64,000 nt of DNA. Origin: Sulfurospirillum_A sp029027265. GTDB taxonomy: Bacteria > Campylobacterota > Campylobacteria > Campylobacterales > Sulfurospirillaceae. A program made the translations under genes and the position numbers. This document shows, in pieces, positions 51,655-60,877 of the stretch; the stretch's first letter is position 1; the number at the start of each line of letters is the position of its first letter. The notes under the pieces were generated by a model that worked only from the letters and a program-made list of their open reading frames with translations, was not told the DNA's origin and searched no databases. The stretch is from positions 2,232,001 through 2,296,000 of the forward strand of contig CP093061.1 in assembly GCA_029027265.1 (NCBI GenBank). Reading direction: 5' to 3'.

Positions 51655-52468
51655 AAAAATAATTAATTGCATCCACGAAACCATCGACACTTCCACAATC
51701 GAACCTCTTGCCTTTGAATTTATATGCTATGACTTTACCCTGCTTTGCCATCTCTAACAAAGCATCGGTTATCTGTATCTCTCCACCTTTGCCAGGTTTT
51801 GTATTTTCTATGACGTCAAATATATCTGGAGTCAATATATAACGTCCTATGATAGCTAGGTTACTAGGTGCATCTTTTGGGTCTGGTTTTTCTACCATGG
51901 TTTCTACTCTATATGTATCATTACTCCCATCTACTAAGTGACCTGCTATAACACCATACTTACTTGTATCTTCTTTTGGAACCTCTTCTATAGCAACTAC
52001 ACAACAACCATACTTCTCATAAACTTTTACCATTTGGGAAAGTACACTCTCATCCTTGCTATCACACAAGTCATCTGCAAGTATCACGGCAAACGGCTCA
52101 TCTCCGATCAGTGACTTACCAGTAAGTATCGCATGACCTAGACCTTTCATCTCTACTTGTCTTGTGTACGTAAAAGTACATTGGTTTATCAACTCTCGTA
52201 TCTCTGTAAGATAATGCTCTTTTGCAGTTCCTTTTATTTGATGCTCTAACTCGTAACTTATATCAAAGTGGTCTTCTATTGCACGTTTTCCTCTTCCAGT
52301 TACGATAGCCATGGTCTCACACCCAGATTCTAGTGCCTCTTCTACACCGTATTGAATAAGTGGCTTAGTCATTATTGGCAACATTTCTTTTGGCATTGAT
52401 TTAGTTGCTGGTAAAAATCTTGTTCCATAACCAGCAGCAGGGAACAAGCATTTTTTTATAGTTTTCAT
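51644..52468 (-). CDS. galU: UTP--glucose-1-phosphate uridylyltransferase
   Basis: GalU makes UDP-glucose. The 274-residue protein has the pyrophosphorylase loop FPAAGYGTRFLPATKSMPKEMLP, GRGKRAIEDHFD, LADDLCDS with the metal-binding Asp, and VEKPDPKDAPSNLAIIGRYIL. It overlaps pgi by four bases and the ligase gene by 11. The product feeds ugd and, directly or indirectly, the glycan sugars. Confidence 0.95.
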   Translation of the reverse strand: MKTIKKCLFPAAGYGTRFLPATKSMPKEMLPIMTKPLIQYGVEEALESGCETMAIVTGRGKRAIEDHFDISYELEHQIKGTAKEHYLTEIRELINQCTFTYTRQVEMKGLGHAILTGKSLIGDEPFAVILADDLCDSKDESVLSQMVKVYEKYGCCVVAIEEVPKEDTSKYGVIAGHLVDGSNDTYRVETMVEKPDPKDAPSNLAIIGRYILTPDIFDVIENTKPGKGGEIQITDALLEMAKQGKVIAYKFKGKRFDCGSVDGFVDAINYFYEK

Positions 52469-53706
52469 AATAATCCTCTATTTTTTAACTTGTTTTTTAA
52501 TATAACTTTACTCTGTTCAACTCCAGGTTGCCCATAAGCATTAACTCCCATCATGTTAGCCACTAAAGAAGTCAATAGTTCATAATAAAATATGAATTTA
52601 CCAAGGTTCTCTTCATTGATACACTCTAACTCTATAGTGTCAACTGGAATATCACCTTTATCTACTAATGATTCTATGATTGAGTCTGCTTGAAGATTTA
52701 TAAGTGAATTAAATGATAGATTATTTATACTATCTAACCCTTCCAATCCTTCAAGATTTATCTCTGGTATGCGTATGTCATAGTTAAAATTTCTTATTTT
52801 CAAAACTGTTACAGTTTTATCTCTAAGTCCATCAACTATGAGTTGTAAAAAAGAATGCTGGTCTTTTGGACCTATAATTCCTACTGGGGTAAGACCCACA
52901 TTAAAACTGCTATTTAACTGTTTTTTACCAAGACTCTCACCCCAAAGTTGGACATACCACTCCGTAAAGTACTTAAAACTTTCACTATATACAAAAAGTG
53001 TATTGATGTTGTATTTCATAGAGTTTTTTGCATAATAAGTTGCTTTTTTTAAAAGTATATCTTTTATATATCCATTTTCAAAAAAACTTTTCTTTATCTG
53101 TCTTGCTCCACTCAAAAGTGCTTTTATATCAACTTCTATAAGTGAAAGAGGAGCTAAACCAACAGCTGAAAGAACTGAGAATCTTCCACCTACTTCTTTA
53201 GGTATAAAAAGACAAAATGACTTCTTTGTTTTTGAATGTGATTCAAGCAAGCTTCCCTTATCTGTTACGTAGGTAAATCTATAATCTTCACTAATTTTAT
53301 TCTCATTCAAAAGCCCTAAAATGTACTTATATATAGCTGTTGTTTCTATCGTAGTTCCTGATTTACTTATGACAAAAAAATGCACTTTATTTAGTTCAAC
53401 TTTTTCTAGTTCTGTTTTGATTGCAATAGGATCAGTACTCTCTAAAAAATGAATTTTTTTACTAAAGTCTTTTGTATTTTTTAAAGTTCTATATATTGCC
53501 TTAAGACCAAGAGAACTTCCACCAATACCTATAATGACCAAATGTTCTATATTTGTATTTTTTAAATTAAAATCTTTTTTATACTCTTCAAGATAATCTA
53601 AATCTTGTTCAGGTAGGTCATAATAACCAACACTACTTTTTTCTTTACATGTAGCTTCATAAGCACTAAATTCAGGCTTTATATCAAAAAATAATTTATT
53701 GGTCAT
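52465..53706 (-). CDS. pgi: Glucose-6-phosphate isomerase
   Basis: Pgi interconverts glucose-6-phosphate and fructose-6-phosphate. The 413-residue length is short, like the compact epsilon-type Pgi proteins. Visible motifs are VIIGIGGSSLGLKAIY, FVISKSGTTIETTAIYKY, KEVGGRFSVLSAVGLAPL and the C-terminal NAYGQPGVEQSK with the active-site region. It overlaps galU and the epimerase gene by four bases each, linking central hexose phosphates to nucleotide sugars. Confidence 0.94.
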   Translation of the reverse strand: MTNKLFFDIKPEFSAYEATCKEKSSVGYYDLPEQDLDYLEEYKKDFNLKNTNIEHLVIIGIGGSSLGLKAIYRTLKNTKDFSKKIHFLESTDPIAIKTELEKVELNKVHFFVISKSGTTIETTAIYKYILGLLNENKISEDYRFTYVTDKGSLLESHSKTKKSFCLFIPKEVGGRFSVLSAVGLAPLSLIEVDIKALLSGARQIKKSFFENGYIKDILLKKATYYAKNSMKYNINTLFVYSESFKYFTEWYVQLWGESLGKKQLNSSFNVGLTPVGIIGPKDQHSFLQLIVDGLRDKTVTVLKIRNFNYDIRIPEINLEGLEGLDSINNLSFNSLINLQADSIIESLVDKGDIPVDTIELECINEENLGKFIFYYELLTSLVANMMGVNAYGQPGVEQSKVILKNKLKNRGLL

Positions 53707-54752
53707 AGTTTTACCTTAAAAAAATCCACATACCAGTCCATAAACTTATCTATGCCCTCTTCAATGGTAGTTTCTGGTTTATATTTCAAGTCTTCCACGA
53801 GGTCACTGACATCTGCGTAAGTGCTTGGAACATCTCCCGCTTGAAGTGGAAGCATGTTTTTCTTCATTACTTTTCCTATTTTCTTTTCCAACGCTTCAAT
53901 GAAATCCATAAGTTTAACTGGATTATTATTTCCTATATTATATATTTTGTAAGGTGCAGTTGAATTTGATGGATTCATTTTGTCTTCATCTACGCCAAGT
54001 GGTGGATTGTCAATAACTCTTACCACTCCCTCAACTATGTCATCTACATAAGTAAAATCTCTTTGCATTTCCCCATGGTTAAACACATCAATACTTTTTC
54101 CCTCGAAAATTGCTTTAGTAAACAAAAACAGAGCCATATCTGGTCTTCCCCAAGGTCCATAAACTGTAAAAAATCTTAGTCCCGTTGTAGGAATACCAAA
54201 AAGATGAGAATAAGTATGAGCCATAAGCTCATTTGACTTTTTACTAGCAGCATAAAGACTTATAGGGTGGCTAACATCATCACTTGTTGAAAAAGGTTGA
54301 GCTTTATTTAGACCATATACACTAGAACTACTTGCATATGCTAAGTGTTTTATTTTGTGATGACGACAACACTCTAAAATGTTTAAAAATCCCACAATAT
54401 TACTTTGTATATAAGCATCTGGGTTAGTTAAAGAGTAACGAACTCCTGCTTGGGCAGCTAAATTACAGACCTTGTCAAATTTTTCTTCTTTAAAAAGATT
54501 TTCCATACTCTCTTTGTCTTCAAGATTTAGTTGCACAAATTTATAGTTAGGATACTTTGAAGATTGTATGACTTTTCCGTACTTTAACTCTTCTTTTGAT
54601 ATCCCACTTCGCTCTAGTCTTCCATATTTAACATTAATATCATAATAATCATTAATACAATCAAGACCAACTACCTCATCGCCTCTTTTTAAAAGATAAT
54701 TTAAAAGATGATAACCAATAAATCCAGCCGTTCCTGTTGCAAGTATTTTCAT
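53703..54752 (-). CDS. UDP-glucuronate 4-epimerase (SDR family)
   Basis: The 349-residue extended SDR has the NAD loop ATGTAGFIGYHL, DCINDYYDINVKYGRLE, LAAQAGVRYSL, SSSSVYGLN, LYAASKKSNELMAHTYSHL with Tyr and Lys, and RFFTVYGPWGRPDMALF. The RPDMALF block is typical of UDP-glucuronate epimerases. It would convert the Ugd product to UDP-galacturonate. It overlaps pgi and the phosphomutase by four bases on each side. Confidence 0.92.
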   Translation of the reverse strand: MKILATGTAGFIGYHLLNYLLKRGDEVVGLDCINDYYDINVKYGRLERSGISKEELKYGKVIQSSKYPNYKFVQLNLEDKESMENLFKEEKFDKVCNLAAQAGVRYSLTNPDAYIQSNIVGFLNILECCRHHKIKHLAYASSSSVYGLNKAQPFSTSDDVSHPISLYAASKKSNELMAHTYSHLFGIPTTGLRFFTVYGPWGRPDMALFLFTKAIFEGKSIDVFNHGEMQRDFTYVDDIVEGVVRVIDNPPLGVDEDKMNPSNSTAPYKIYNIGNNNPVKLMDFIEALEKKIGKVMKKNMLPLQAGDVPSTYADVSDLVEDLKYKPETTIEEGIDKFMDWYVDFFKVKL

Positions 54753-56113
54753 AATGTTTTCGCCTTCAATATAAGTGCATTTATTTTTTCTTCATACTCT
54801 TTAGCTTTTTCTTTACATGTAGACTCAAAACGAGTAACCAAAATTGGAGTGGTATTTGAAGCTCTTACAAGTCCCCATCCCTCGTCAAATATAACTCTAA
54901 CTCCATCAATATCAATAATCTTTTTAATATTAGGAAAATCACTTGGAGGATTTTTCAACAACTCTTTTACTTTTTCCACAAGTTGAAATTTCTCTGCATC
55001 AGTGGTCTCTATCTTAATCTCTTCAGTAGAGTAGACCTTAGGAAGTTCTGCAATTCTTTCATCCACATGTAAACCATTTTTAATTAGTTCTATCATACGC
55101 AAAGTTGCATAGATGGCATCATCATAACCAAAATAGCGGTCATTAAAAAACAAGTGACCACTTACCTCTGCTGCAAAATCTGCATTAAGTTCTGCAATTT
55201 TGACTTTCAAATTACTATGTCCCGTTTTGTACATGTAAGCTTTCCCATACTCATTGATGGTATCATACATTACTTGCGAGCATTTTACTTCACCTATTAC
55301 AATTGGATTTTCCATGGCTTCACTAAAAAGAATAGCCATAATGTCACCTTTAACATTGTTCTTTTTTGTCAAAAAAGCAATTCTGTCAGCATCTCCATCG
55401 TAGGCAAAACCATATTCAAACTCACCCTCAAGCTCTTTTTTTATATCTATTAAATTTTTCTCTACAGTGGGGTCAGGATGGTGATTTGGAAAAGTCCCAT
55501 CAGGTTCTACAAAAAGAGCTTTACATGTAAAGCCCAATCTTTCAAATATTTGTGGAGCTACAACCCCAGCTACACCATTACCACAGTCATATACAAAACT
55601 CTTATCAAAGCCTTTTAAGTGTTCAAACTCTTTTACTAAAAAGTCTATATATCTATCTTTCGCATTGATTATTTTACATGCAACATTATCTTCTACATGT
55701 AGATTTAAATTTTCCATTATTTGACGACCTAAGGCATATATGTCTTCGCCAAAAAATGGTTTTTTATCAATAGTGATTTTAAAACCATTATACTCGCTTG
55801 GATTATGCGAACCTGTTATCATTACTGAGGCATCTGGGCTAACTCCATCGAACTCTTGAAAGTTTCCAAAGTAATTCACAGGAGTCGCTACTAAACCCAT
55901 ATTTAACACAGAACAACCTGCTTTGTTGAATCCACTTGTAAGGTAATCACAAAGAATTGGTGAATGACTTCTTGCATCGTAACCAAGGGTTACAACACAT
56001 CCAGCTTTCTTTACATATAAACCTAAAAAATAACCTATTAATTTTGTTGTTTGTTCATTTAACTCTTTTTCGTAGATGCCTCGTATATCGTATTCTCTAA
56101 AAATATTGTTCAT
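54749..56113 (-). CDS. Phosphomannomutase/phosphoglucomutase
   Basis: The 454-residue alpha-D-phosphohexomutase has its four domains visible: the N-terminal REYDIRG, the phosphoserine loop VMITGSHNPSEYNG, the metal site FAYDGDADRIAFL and the sugar loop AEVSGHLFFNDRYFGYDDA. The C-terminal phosphate site is RASNTTPILVTRFE. It converts 6-phosphates to 1-phosphates of glucose or mannose for GalU, RfbA and RfbF. It is the first gene of the minus-strand operon, and its promoter faces the LPS-core operon. Confidence 0.94.
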   Translation of the reverse strand: MNNIFREYDIRGIYEKELNEQTTKLIGYFLGLYVKKAGCVVTLGYDARSHSPILCDYLTSGFNKAGCSVLNMGLVATPVNYFGNFQEFDGVSPDASVMITGSHNPSEYNGFKITIDKKPFFGEDIYALGRQIMENLNLHVEDNVACKIINAKDRYIDFLVKEFEHLKGFDKSFVYDCGNGVAGVVAPQIFERLGFTCKALFVEPDGTFPNHHPDPTVEKNLIDIKKELEGEFEYGFAYDGDADRIAFLTKKNNVKGDIMAILFSEAMENPIVIGEVKCSQVMYDTINEYGKAYMYKTGHSNLKVKIAELNADFAAEVSGHLFFNDRYFGYDDAIYATLRMIELIKNGLHVDERIAELPKVYSTEEIKIETTDAEKFQLVEKVKELLKNPPSDFPNIKKIIDIDGVRVIFDEGWGLVRASNTTPILVTRFESTCKEKAKEYEEKINALILKAKTL

Positions 56114-56138
56114 TTGTACTCCGAAAATTAAAAATAAT

Positions 56139-56144
56139 ATTATA
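56139..56144 (-). promoter_or_regulatory. -10 box of the phosphomutase-led operon
   Basis: TATAAT (minus strand) lies 25 bases before the ATG of the phosphomutase gene. A CGGAG ribosome site stands between them. No -35 is evident, which is common in this phylum. The spacer is divergent, so both operons start within 71 bases. Confidence 0.6.
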
Positions 56145-56172
56145 GCTAATCATCTCTTTAGGTATTATAAGC

Positions 56173-56178
56173 TATAAT
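56173..56178 (+). promoter_or_regulatory. -10 box of the LPS-core operon, possibly leaderless
   Basis: TATAAT ends only six bases before the waaC ATG, and no ribosome-binding sequence precedes that ATG. Transcription would then begin at or within a base or two of the start codon. An alternative weaker box (TATAAG) lies at 56166-56171. Confidence 0.5.
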
Positions 56179-56184
56179 TTAAAC

Positions 56185-57138
56185 ATGCATATAGGTATAG
56201 TTAAACTCTCGGCTCTTGGTGATATTGTTCATGCTATGGTAATTTTACAATACATTAAAAAAAATCTTCCAAATGCGACTATTGATTGGTTTGTAGAAGA
56301 GAGATTTGCTGGGATTTTAGAGAACAACCCTCACATAAACACTATTCATAAACTAAAACTTAAAAATAACAAACTTGGCTTTTTAAAAGAGTATAAAAAA
56401 CTTAAAAAACTTAAAACCTATGACTTGGTTATTGACCTTCAAGGACTTATTAAATCAGCCATTGTTTCTAGAATTCTTAGTAAAAATGTGGTTGGATTTG
56501 ACAAAAACTCTCTTCGTGAATCTCTAGCTTCTTGTTTTTACAAAAAGTCATTTGCAATTAGCTACGAAACAAATGTTATACTAAGAAATATAACCCTTAC
56601 TTGTTATGCTTTGGAACTTAAAATACCTAATTTACAGACTAAAGAACCATTTTTATACTCAAACTCAAAACTAGAGTTCAAACCTACACTTCTTATTTGT
56701 GTTGGCTCTTCTTGGAAAAGTAAAATTTACCCCAAAGAGCAATTTGTAGAAGTTATAAATGCCTTACATGTAAATACTTTCATAGCGTGGGGAAATGAGA
56801 GTGAAAAGAAGAGTGCTGAGTTTATAGCTTTTAAAACAGAGGCAAAAGTACTTCCAAAACTAAGCTTAAATGAATTAAAAAATATAATCTCAAATAGCAG
56901 TTTAGTCATAGGAGGAGATAGCGGACCAACACATATGGCATGGGCACTTAACACTCCAAGCATAACAATCTTTGGACCAACTCCAAGCCAAAGAAACAGT
57001 TTTACAACTAACGTAAATTTGACTGTTGATTGTGGTAAAAATATAGATGCGAAGGCTTTAAACAAAAGTGATTTCTGTATAAAAAATATAAAAGCTAAAG
57101 AGATTGTTAGTTTAGCAAATGAGCTTTTAAAATGTTAG
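56185..57138 (+). CDS. waaC: Lipopolysaccharide heptosyltransferase I
   Basis: WaaC adds the first heptose to Kdo in the LPS inner core. The 317-residue GT9 protein starts with IGIVKLSALGDIVHAM, the typical WaaC N-terminus, and has LPNATIDWFVEERF, YDLVIDLQGLIKSAI and the C-terminal donor site GGDSGPTHMAWALNTPSITIFGPT. It overlaps the acyltransferase gene by seven bases and opens the plus-strand operon. Confidence 0.93.
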   Translation: MHIGIVKLSALGDIVHAMVILQYIKKNLPNATIDWFVEERFAGILENNPHINTIHKLKLKNNKLGFLKEYKKLKKLKTYDLVIDLQGLIKSAIVSRILSKNVVGFDKNSLRESLASCFYKKSFAISYETNVILRNITLTCYALELKIPNLQTKEPFLYSNSKLEFKPTLLICVGSSWKSKIYPKEQFVEVINALHVNTFIAWGNESEKKSAEFIAFKTEAKVLPKLSLNELKNIISNSSLVIGGDSGPTHMAWALNTPSITIFGPTPSQRNSFTTNVNLTVDCGKNIDAKALNKSDFCIKNIKAKEIVSLANELLKC

Positions 57139-58025
57139 ATTATATATATATCTTTTTCTTTAAACTCTTTGTTCTTTTGGTTAAATATACTCCTAGGTTT
57201 ATAACGAATAGCATATTGAGTTTTTTTGCATTTTTAGCATACAAGATAGATGTTCGTCACAAAAAAATTGCTCGTGCAAATCTTGATTTAGCTTATGAAA
57301 ACAGTATGAATGAAAAAGAAAAGAGAAGAATTACAAAAAAATGCTACAAAAATCTACTCTATAACATGAGAGATTTTGTGGAAAATCAGGGCATAACTAA
57401 AGAAAAACTTATACAAAAAGTAACAATACACAATGAACACTTTTATACAGATATAAAAAAAGATGGTAAGGGTGTTATATTTTTAACAGCGCACTATGGG
57501 AACTGGGAACTTTTACCACTTTGTATGGGAGCAACTTACGGAAAGCTTTGGGGAGTTGGAAGAGCTTTGGACTCTAAAAACATGAATGAAGTTCTGAAAA
57601 AAAACAGAAATCAGTTCAATGTGCACATGCTTGAAAAAAATGGAGCAATCAGAGGCTTACTAAAAGCTCTTAAAAATGGAGAAAATGTAGGTCTTTTAGT
57701 AGACCAAAACACAAGTGAAAAAGAGGGTATTCTCATAAACTTTTTTGGAAAACTAGCTCGACATACTCCTTCAGCAGCTCTAATTGCTAGAAAAACAGGT
57801 ACTCCTATAATACCAGCATATATAACTACAAATGACTATATAAACTATGACATAACTTTTTATGAACCAATCATAACCCAAAAAACTGAGGATAATGAAG
57901 AAGATATAAGAAAAAGCGTACAAGCTCAAGCAGACATAACTCAAAAGATTATCAAAGCAAAACCAGATGAATGGTTTTGGTTGCACCGTCGTTGGAAAAA
58001 CCAATATGAGGAACTTTATAAGTGA
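57132..58025 (+). CDS. Lipid A biosynthesis lauroyl/myristoyl acyltransferase
   Basis: The 297-residue membrane-anchored enzyme of the LpxL/HtrB family adds a secondary acyl chain to lipid A. It has an N-terminal hydrophobic segment (about 1-30), the catalytic TAHYGNWELLP (His-x4-Glu-type motif), GLLVDQNTSEKEG and PDEWFWLHRRWKN. It overlaps waaC and the next gene. The chain and position specificity are not readable from sequence. Confidence 0.92.
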   Translation: MLDYIYIFFFKLFVLLVKYTPRFITNSILSFFAFLAYKIDVRHKKIARANLDLAYENSMNEKEKRRITKKCYKNLLYNMRDFVENQGITKEKLIQKVTIHNEHFYTDIKKDGKGVIFLTAHYGNWELLPLCMGATYGKLWGVGRALDSKNMNEVLKKNRNQFNVHMLEKNGAIRGLLKALKNGENVGLLVDQNTSEKEGILINFFGKLARHTPSAALIARKTGTPIIPAYITTNDYINYDITFYEPIITQKTEDNEEDIRKSVQAQADITQKIIKAKPDEWFWLHRRWKNQYEELYK

Positions 58026-58714
58026 AACTTTCCATAGTAATATTAACTTTTAATTCACAAAAATACTTATCTAAGGTACTTAATTCTTGCACTTTTGCAA
58101 ACGAAGTAGTTGTAGTAGACTCTGGTTCTACGGATAATACTTTAGAAATAGCCAATACTTTTAAAAACACAAAAATTCTTCATCAAAAATGGCTTGGATT
58201 TGGTAAACAAAAGCAATATGGAGTTGAAGCTTCTCAAAATTATTGGGTTTTTGTTCTTGATAGTGATGAAATCATTACCGATAAACTTAAAAATGAAATA
58301 CTCTCTTTAAACTTTACATGTAAAGCCTATTTTGTACCAAGACTGAACTATTTTTTTGGAAAACCTATAAGACATTGTGGTTTATACCCTGATGCTACGT
58401 TAAGACTGTTTGACAAAAATTACGCAAAATTTAGCGAAGATGAAGTACACGAAAAAATCATTACTAATGAAAAAACTGCTACACTAAAAAATCATATGTT
58501 GCATTTTGCTTATGAGAATATTGAAGAGTTTATAGTAAAACAAAATCGATATTCAAGTCTAAACAAAAAAGATAGAGTCTTAAAAGCACTACTTAGTCCA
58601 TATTGGACATTCTTTAAAATCTACTTTTTAAGACTTGGTTTTTTAGAGGGATGGAGAGGTTTTGTGATAGCTAAGCTTTATGCACAATACACATTTTGGA
58701 AATACATTAAATGA
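58022..58714 (+). CDS. LPS core glycosyltransferase, family 2 (WaaE/KdtX-like)
   Basis: The 230-residue GT2 enzyme starts with LSIVILTFNSQKYL, then VVVVDSGSTDNTLEI and VFVLDSDEIITDKL with the Asp-rich site. It also has PRLNYFFGKPIRHCGLYPD and FSEDEVHEKI, the pattern of WaaE-type beta-glucosyltransferases of the inner core. It overlaps both neighbours by four bases. Confidence 0.88.
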   Translation: MKLSIVILTFNSQKYLSKVLNSCTFANEVVVVDSGSTDNTLEIANTFKNTKILHQKWLGFGKQKQYGVEASQNYWVFVLDSDEIITDKLKNEILSLNFTCKAYFVPRLNYFFGKPIRHCGLYPDATLRLFDKNYAKFSEDEVHEKIITNEKTATLKNHMLHFAYENIEEFIVKQNRYSSLNKKDRVLKALLSPYWTFFKIYFLRLGFLEGWRGFVIAKLYAQYTFWKYIK

Positions 58715-59787
58715 AAATTCTTTTAATGAAGTTTAGAAATATTGGTGATGTATTATTGCTATCTCCTCTTATTAAAAATTTAAAACTTGCTTACCCTGAT
58801 TCTCACATAGATATCGCTTTAAATAGCGGTACTGAAGACATGGTTACTCTAAATCCAAATATAAATGATATATTAACCTACGATAGAACAAAAATAAAAT
58901 CACTAGGTATATTTAAGAGAATTTATCAAGAAATAAAATTTGCACTTACTATCAGAGCAAACAAATATGATATTGTGGTTAATACAACAGAAGGGGACAG
59001 AGGCACTCAACTAGCACTTTTGAGTAAAGCAAAAACAAAAATTGGGTACAAAAATCCTAAAAATTTATTCTTAAAAAATGTGTTTAATCACAACCTACCC
59101 AAACAAGGACTAAGGCATACTTTAGAGATGAACCTAGATGTACTTAGAACTTTAAACTTACCTATAAAAGAAAAAAAAGTATCAATATTTTGGAATATTA
59201 AAGATGAACAAAAAGTTTCTAACCTACTTACGTGTAAAAAGTTCATACATATACATCCTGTTTCTAGATGGATGTTTAAGTGTATAAATGATAAAACAAT
59301 GGCACAAATCATAGATTTTTGTAAAATTGAGCTCAATGTTGAAGTCGTTCTAAGTGCCGCACCAATAAAACAAGAATTAGATAAAATTGACTCTACCTTA
59401 AAACTGTGCAAATCAAAACCTTTAAATTTAAGTGGAAAACTAAGTTTAAAACAGACTGCTGCTCTCAATAATAAAGCAATTTTTTTTATAGGTGTAGATA
59501 CTGCTATAATGCATATAAGTGCAGCAAACAACACTCCTGTTTTAGCTTTTTTTGGACCAAGTGGAGCAGACCATTGGGGACCATGGGACAATGACTTTAT
59601 GAAGAGTGGGTATACAACAAGAAGAGGATTTAGAAGTATGGGTAAACATAGAGTTATTCAAGAAGACTGGGAATGTGTACCTTGTGGAAAAGATGGTTGC
59701 AATGGTACGAAGGTGAGTGACTGTCTTATGAATTTAGATATAGAATTTATAAAGAAAAATATACGAGAGATAATAAATGAGCAATAA
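58711..59787 (+). CDS. Family 9 glycosyltransferase, heptosyltransferase III (RfaQ)-like
   Basis: The 358-residue GT9 protein starts with LLMKFRNIGDVLLLSPL and has the donor region FIGVDTAIMHISAANNTPVLAFFGPSGADHWGP. The Cys-rich C-terminal segment (WECVPCGKDGCNG, VSDCLMNL) is usual in RfaQ-type enzymes. It probably adds a heptose or hexose to the core. It overlaps the GT4 gene by 11 bases. Confidence 0.87.
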   Translation: MKILLMKFRNIGDVLLLSPLIKNLKLAYPDSHIDIALNSGTEDMVTLNPNINDILTYDRTKIKSLGIFKRIYQEIKFALTIRANKYDIVVNTTEGDRGTQLALLSKAKTKIGYKNPKNLFLKNVFNHNLPKQGLRHTLEMNLDVLRTLNLPIKEKKVSIFWNIKDEQKVSNLLTCKKFIHIHPVSRWMFKCINDKTMAQIIDFCKIELNVEVVLSAAPIKQELDKIDSTLKLCKSKPLNLSGKLSLKQTAALNNKAIFFIGVDTAIMHISAANNTPVLAFFGPSGADHWGPWDNDFMKSGYTTRRGFRSMGKHRVIQEDWECVPCGKDGCNGTKVSDCLMNLDIEFIKKNIREIINEQ

Positions 59788-60877
59788 AATAAAAGTTTTA
59801 CATACAGAGTGGTCTGATGGCTGGGGTGGACAAGAAATAAGAATCATAAGTGAGATGGTTGCCGTACGAGAACAAGGTATAGATGTCTATCTAGCCTGTC
59901 GTGACCATGCACAAATAAGACAAAAAGCCATAGAAAAAAATATAAAAGTTTTTACTCTACCATTTCGTGGTAACCTTGATTTTTCAACTATGTTTGACTT
60001 AAAAAAAATCATACAAGAAAATAATATAAACATAGTAAATACTCACAGTGGAAAAGATACTTGGGTAGGTGGATTTGCTTCAAAACTTGCTGGTGTTAAA
60101 TTCATCAGAACAAGACACCTGTCAAATCCTATTGGCTCTTCAAGATTTAATTTTATTAATGAATTAGCAAATTTTATCTTTACTACTGGTGAAAGTGTTA
60201 GAGAAAATATGATTAAAAACAATAGAATAAAAGCTGAAAAAATTATGTCCATTCCAACAGGAATTGATGAAAATATATTTAATCCATTAAAATATAACAA
60301 AGTGACATGTAGAGAGTCTTTTCAAATAGCTAATGATGAATTTGTTATTGGTATAGTTGCAGTACTAAGAGATTTTAAGCGACATGATAATTTTTTAACC
60401 ATCGCTAAAAGACTTATATCTACATGTAAAGATAAGAAACTAAAATTTATCATAGCAGGAGAAGGTCCCAAAAGAGAATCTATAGAAAAACAAATATCTG
60501 ATTTAAATATGTCACAGCACGTTAGAATGATAGGTCATATAGAAAATGTAGCAGAGTTTTTAAAAGCAATAGATATATTTGTTTTACCATCAGATAAAAA
60601 TGAAGGTGTCCCACAATCACTCATACAAGCTCTTATGATGGAAATAACCTCTGTTTCCACAACAGCAGGGAGTATAAAAGATTTATACCACCAAAACAAC
60701 TTTTTAATCTCTGAACCTAGTATCGAAAAAATATATGATAATATTAACTCAATAGTTGAAGGAAATACTATATTAACTAGCAATAGGCAATATATACTTG
60801 AGAATTTTTCTAAAACAGCAATCACTAAAAAAATCATAAATATATATAATAAATTATTAGATGAAAAAAATAATTAA
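59777..60877 (+). CDS. Family 4 glycosyltransferase
   Basis: The 366-residue GT-B enzyme has an N-terminal HTEWSDGWGGQEIRI, the NTHSGKDTWVGGFAS segment, IPTGIDENIF, LKFIIAGEGPKRESIEKQ and IDIFVLPSDKNEGVPQSLIQALMM with the Glu-x7-Glu-type donor motif. It fits LPS-core or O-antigen transferases that retain anomeric configuration. It overlaps its neighbours by 11 and 17 bases. The donor is unknown. Confidence 0.87.
   Translation: MSNKIKVLHTEWSDGWGGQEIRIISEMVAVREQGIDVYLACRDHAQIRQKAIEKNIKVFTLPFRGNLDFSTMFDLKKIIQENNINIVNTHSGKDTWVGGFASKLAGVKFIRTRHLSNPIGSSRFNFINELANFIFTTGESVRENMIKNNRIKAEKIMSIPTGIDENIFNPLKYNKVTCRESFQIANDEFVIGIVAVLRDFKRHDNFLTIAKRLISTCKDKKLKFIIAGEGPKRESIEKQISDLNMSQHVRMIGHIENVAEFLKAIDIFVLPSDKNEGVPQSLIQALMMEITSVSTTAGSIKDLYHQNNFLISEPSIEKIYDNINSIVEGNTILTSNRQYILENFSKTAITKKIINIYNKLLDEKNN

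Noticed and set aside
59088..59591. 167-residue minus-strand open frame
   Set aside because: It is antisense to the RfaQ-like GT9 gene, has no family features and no ribosome site of note.
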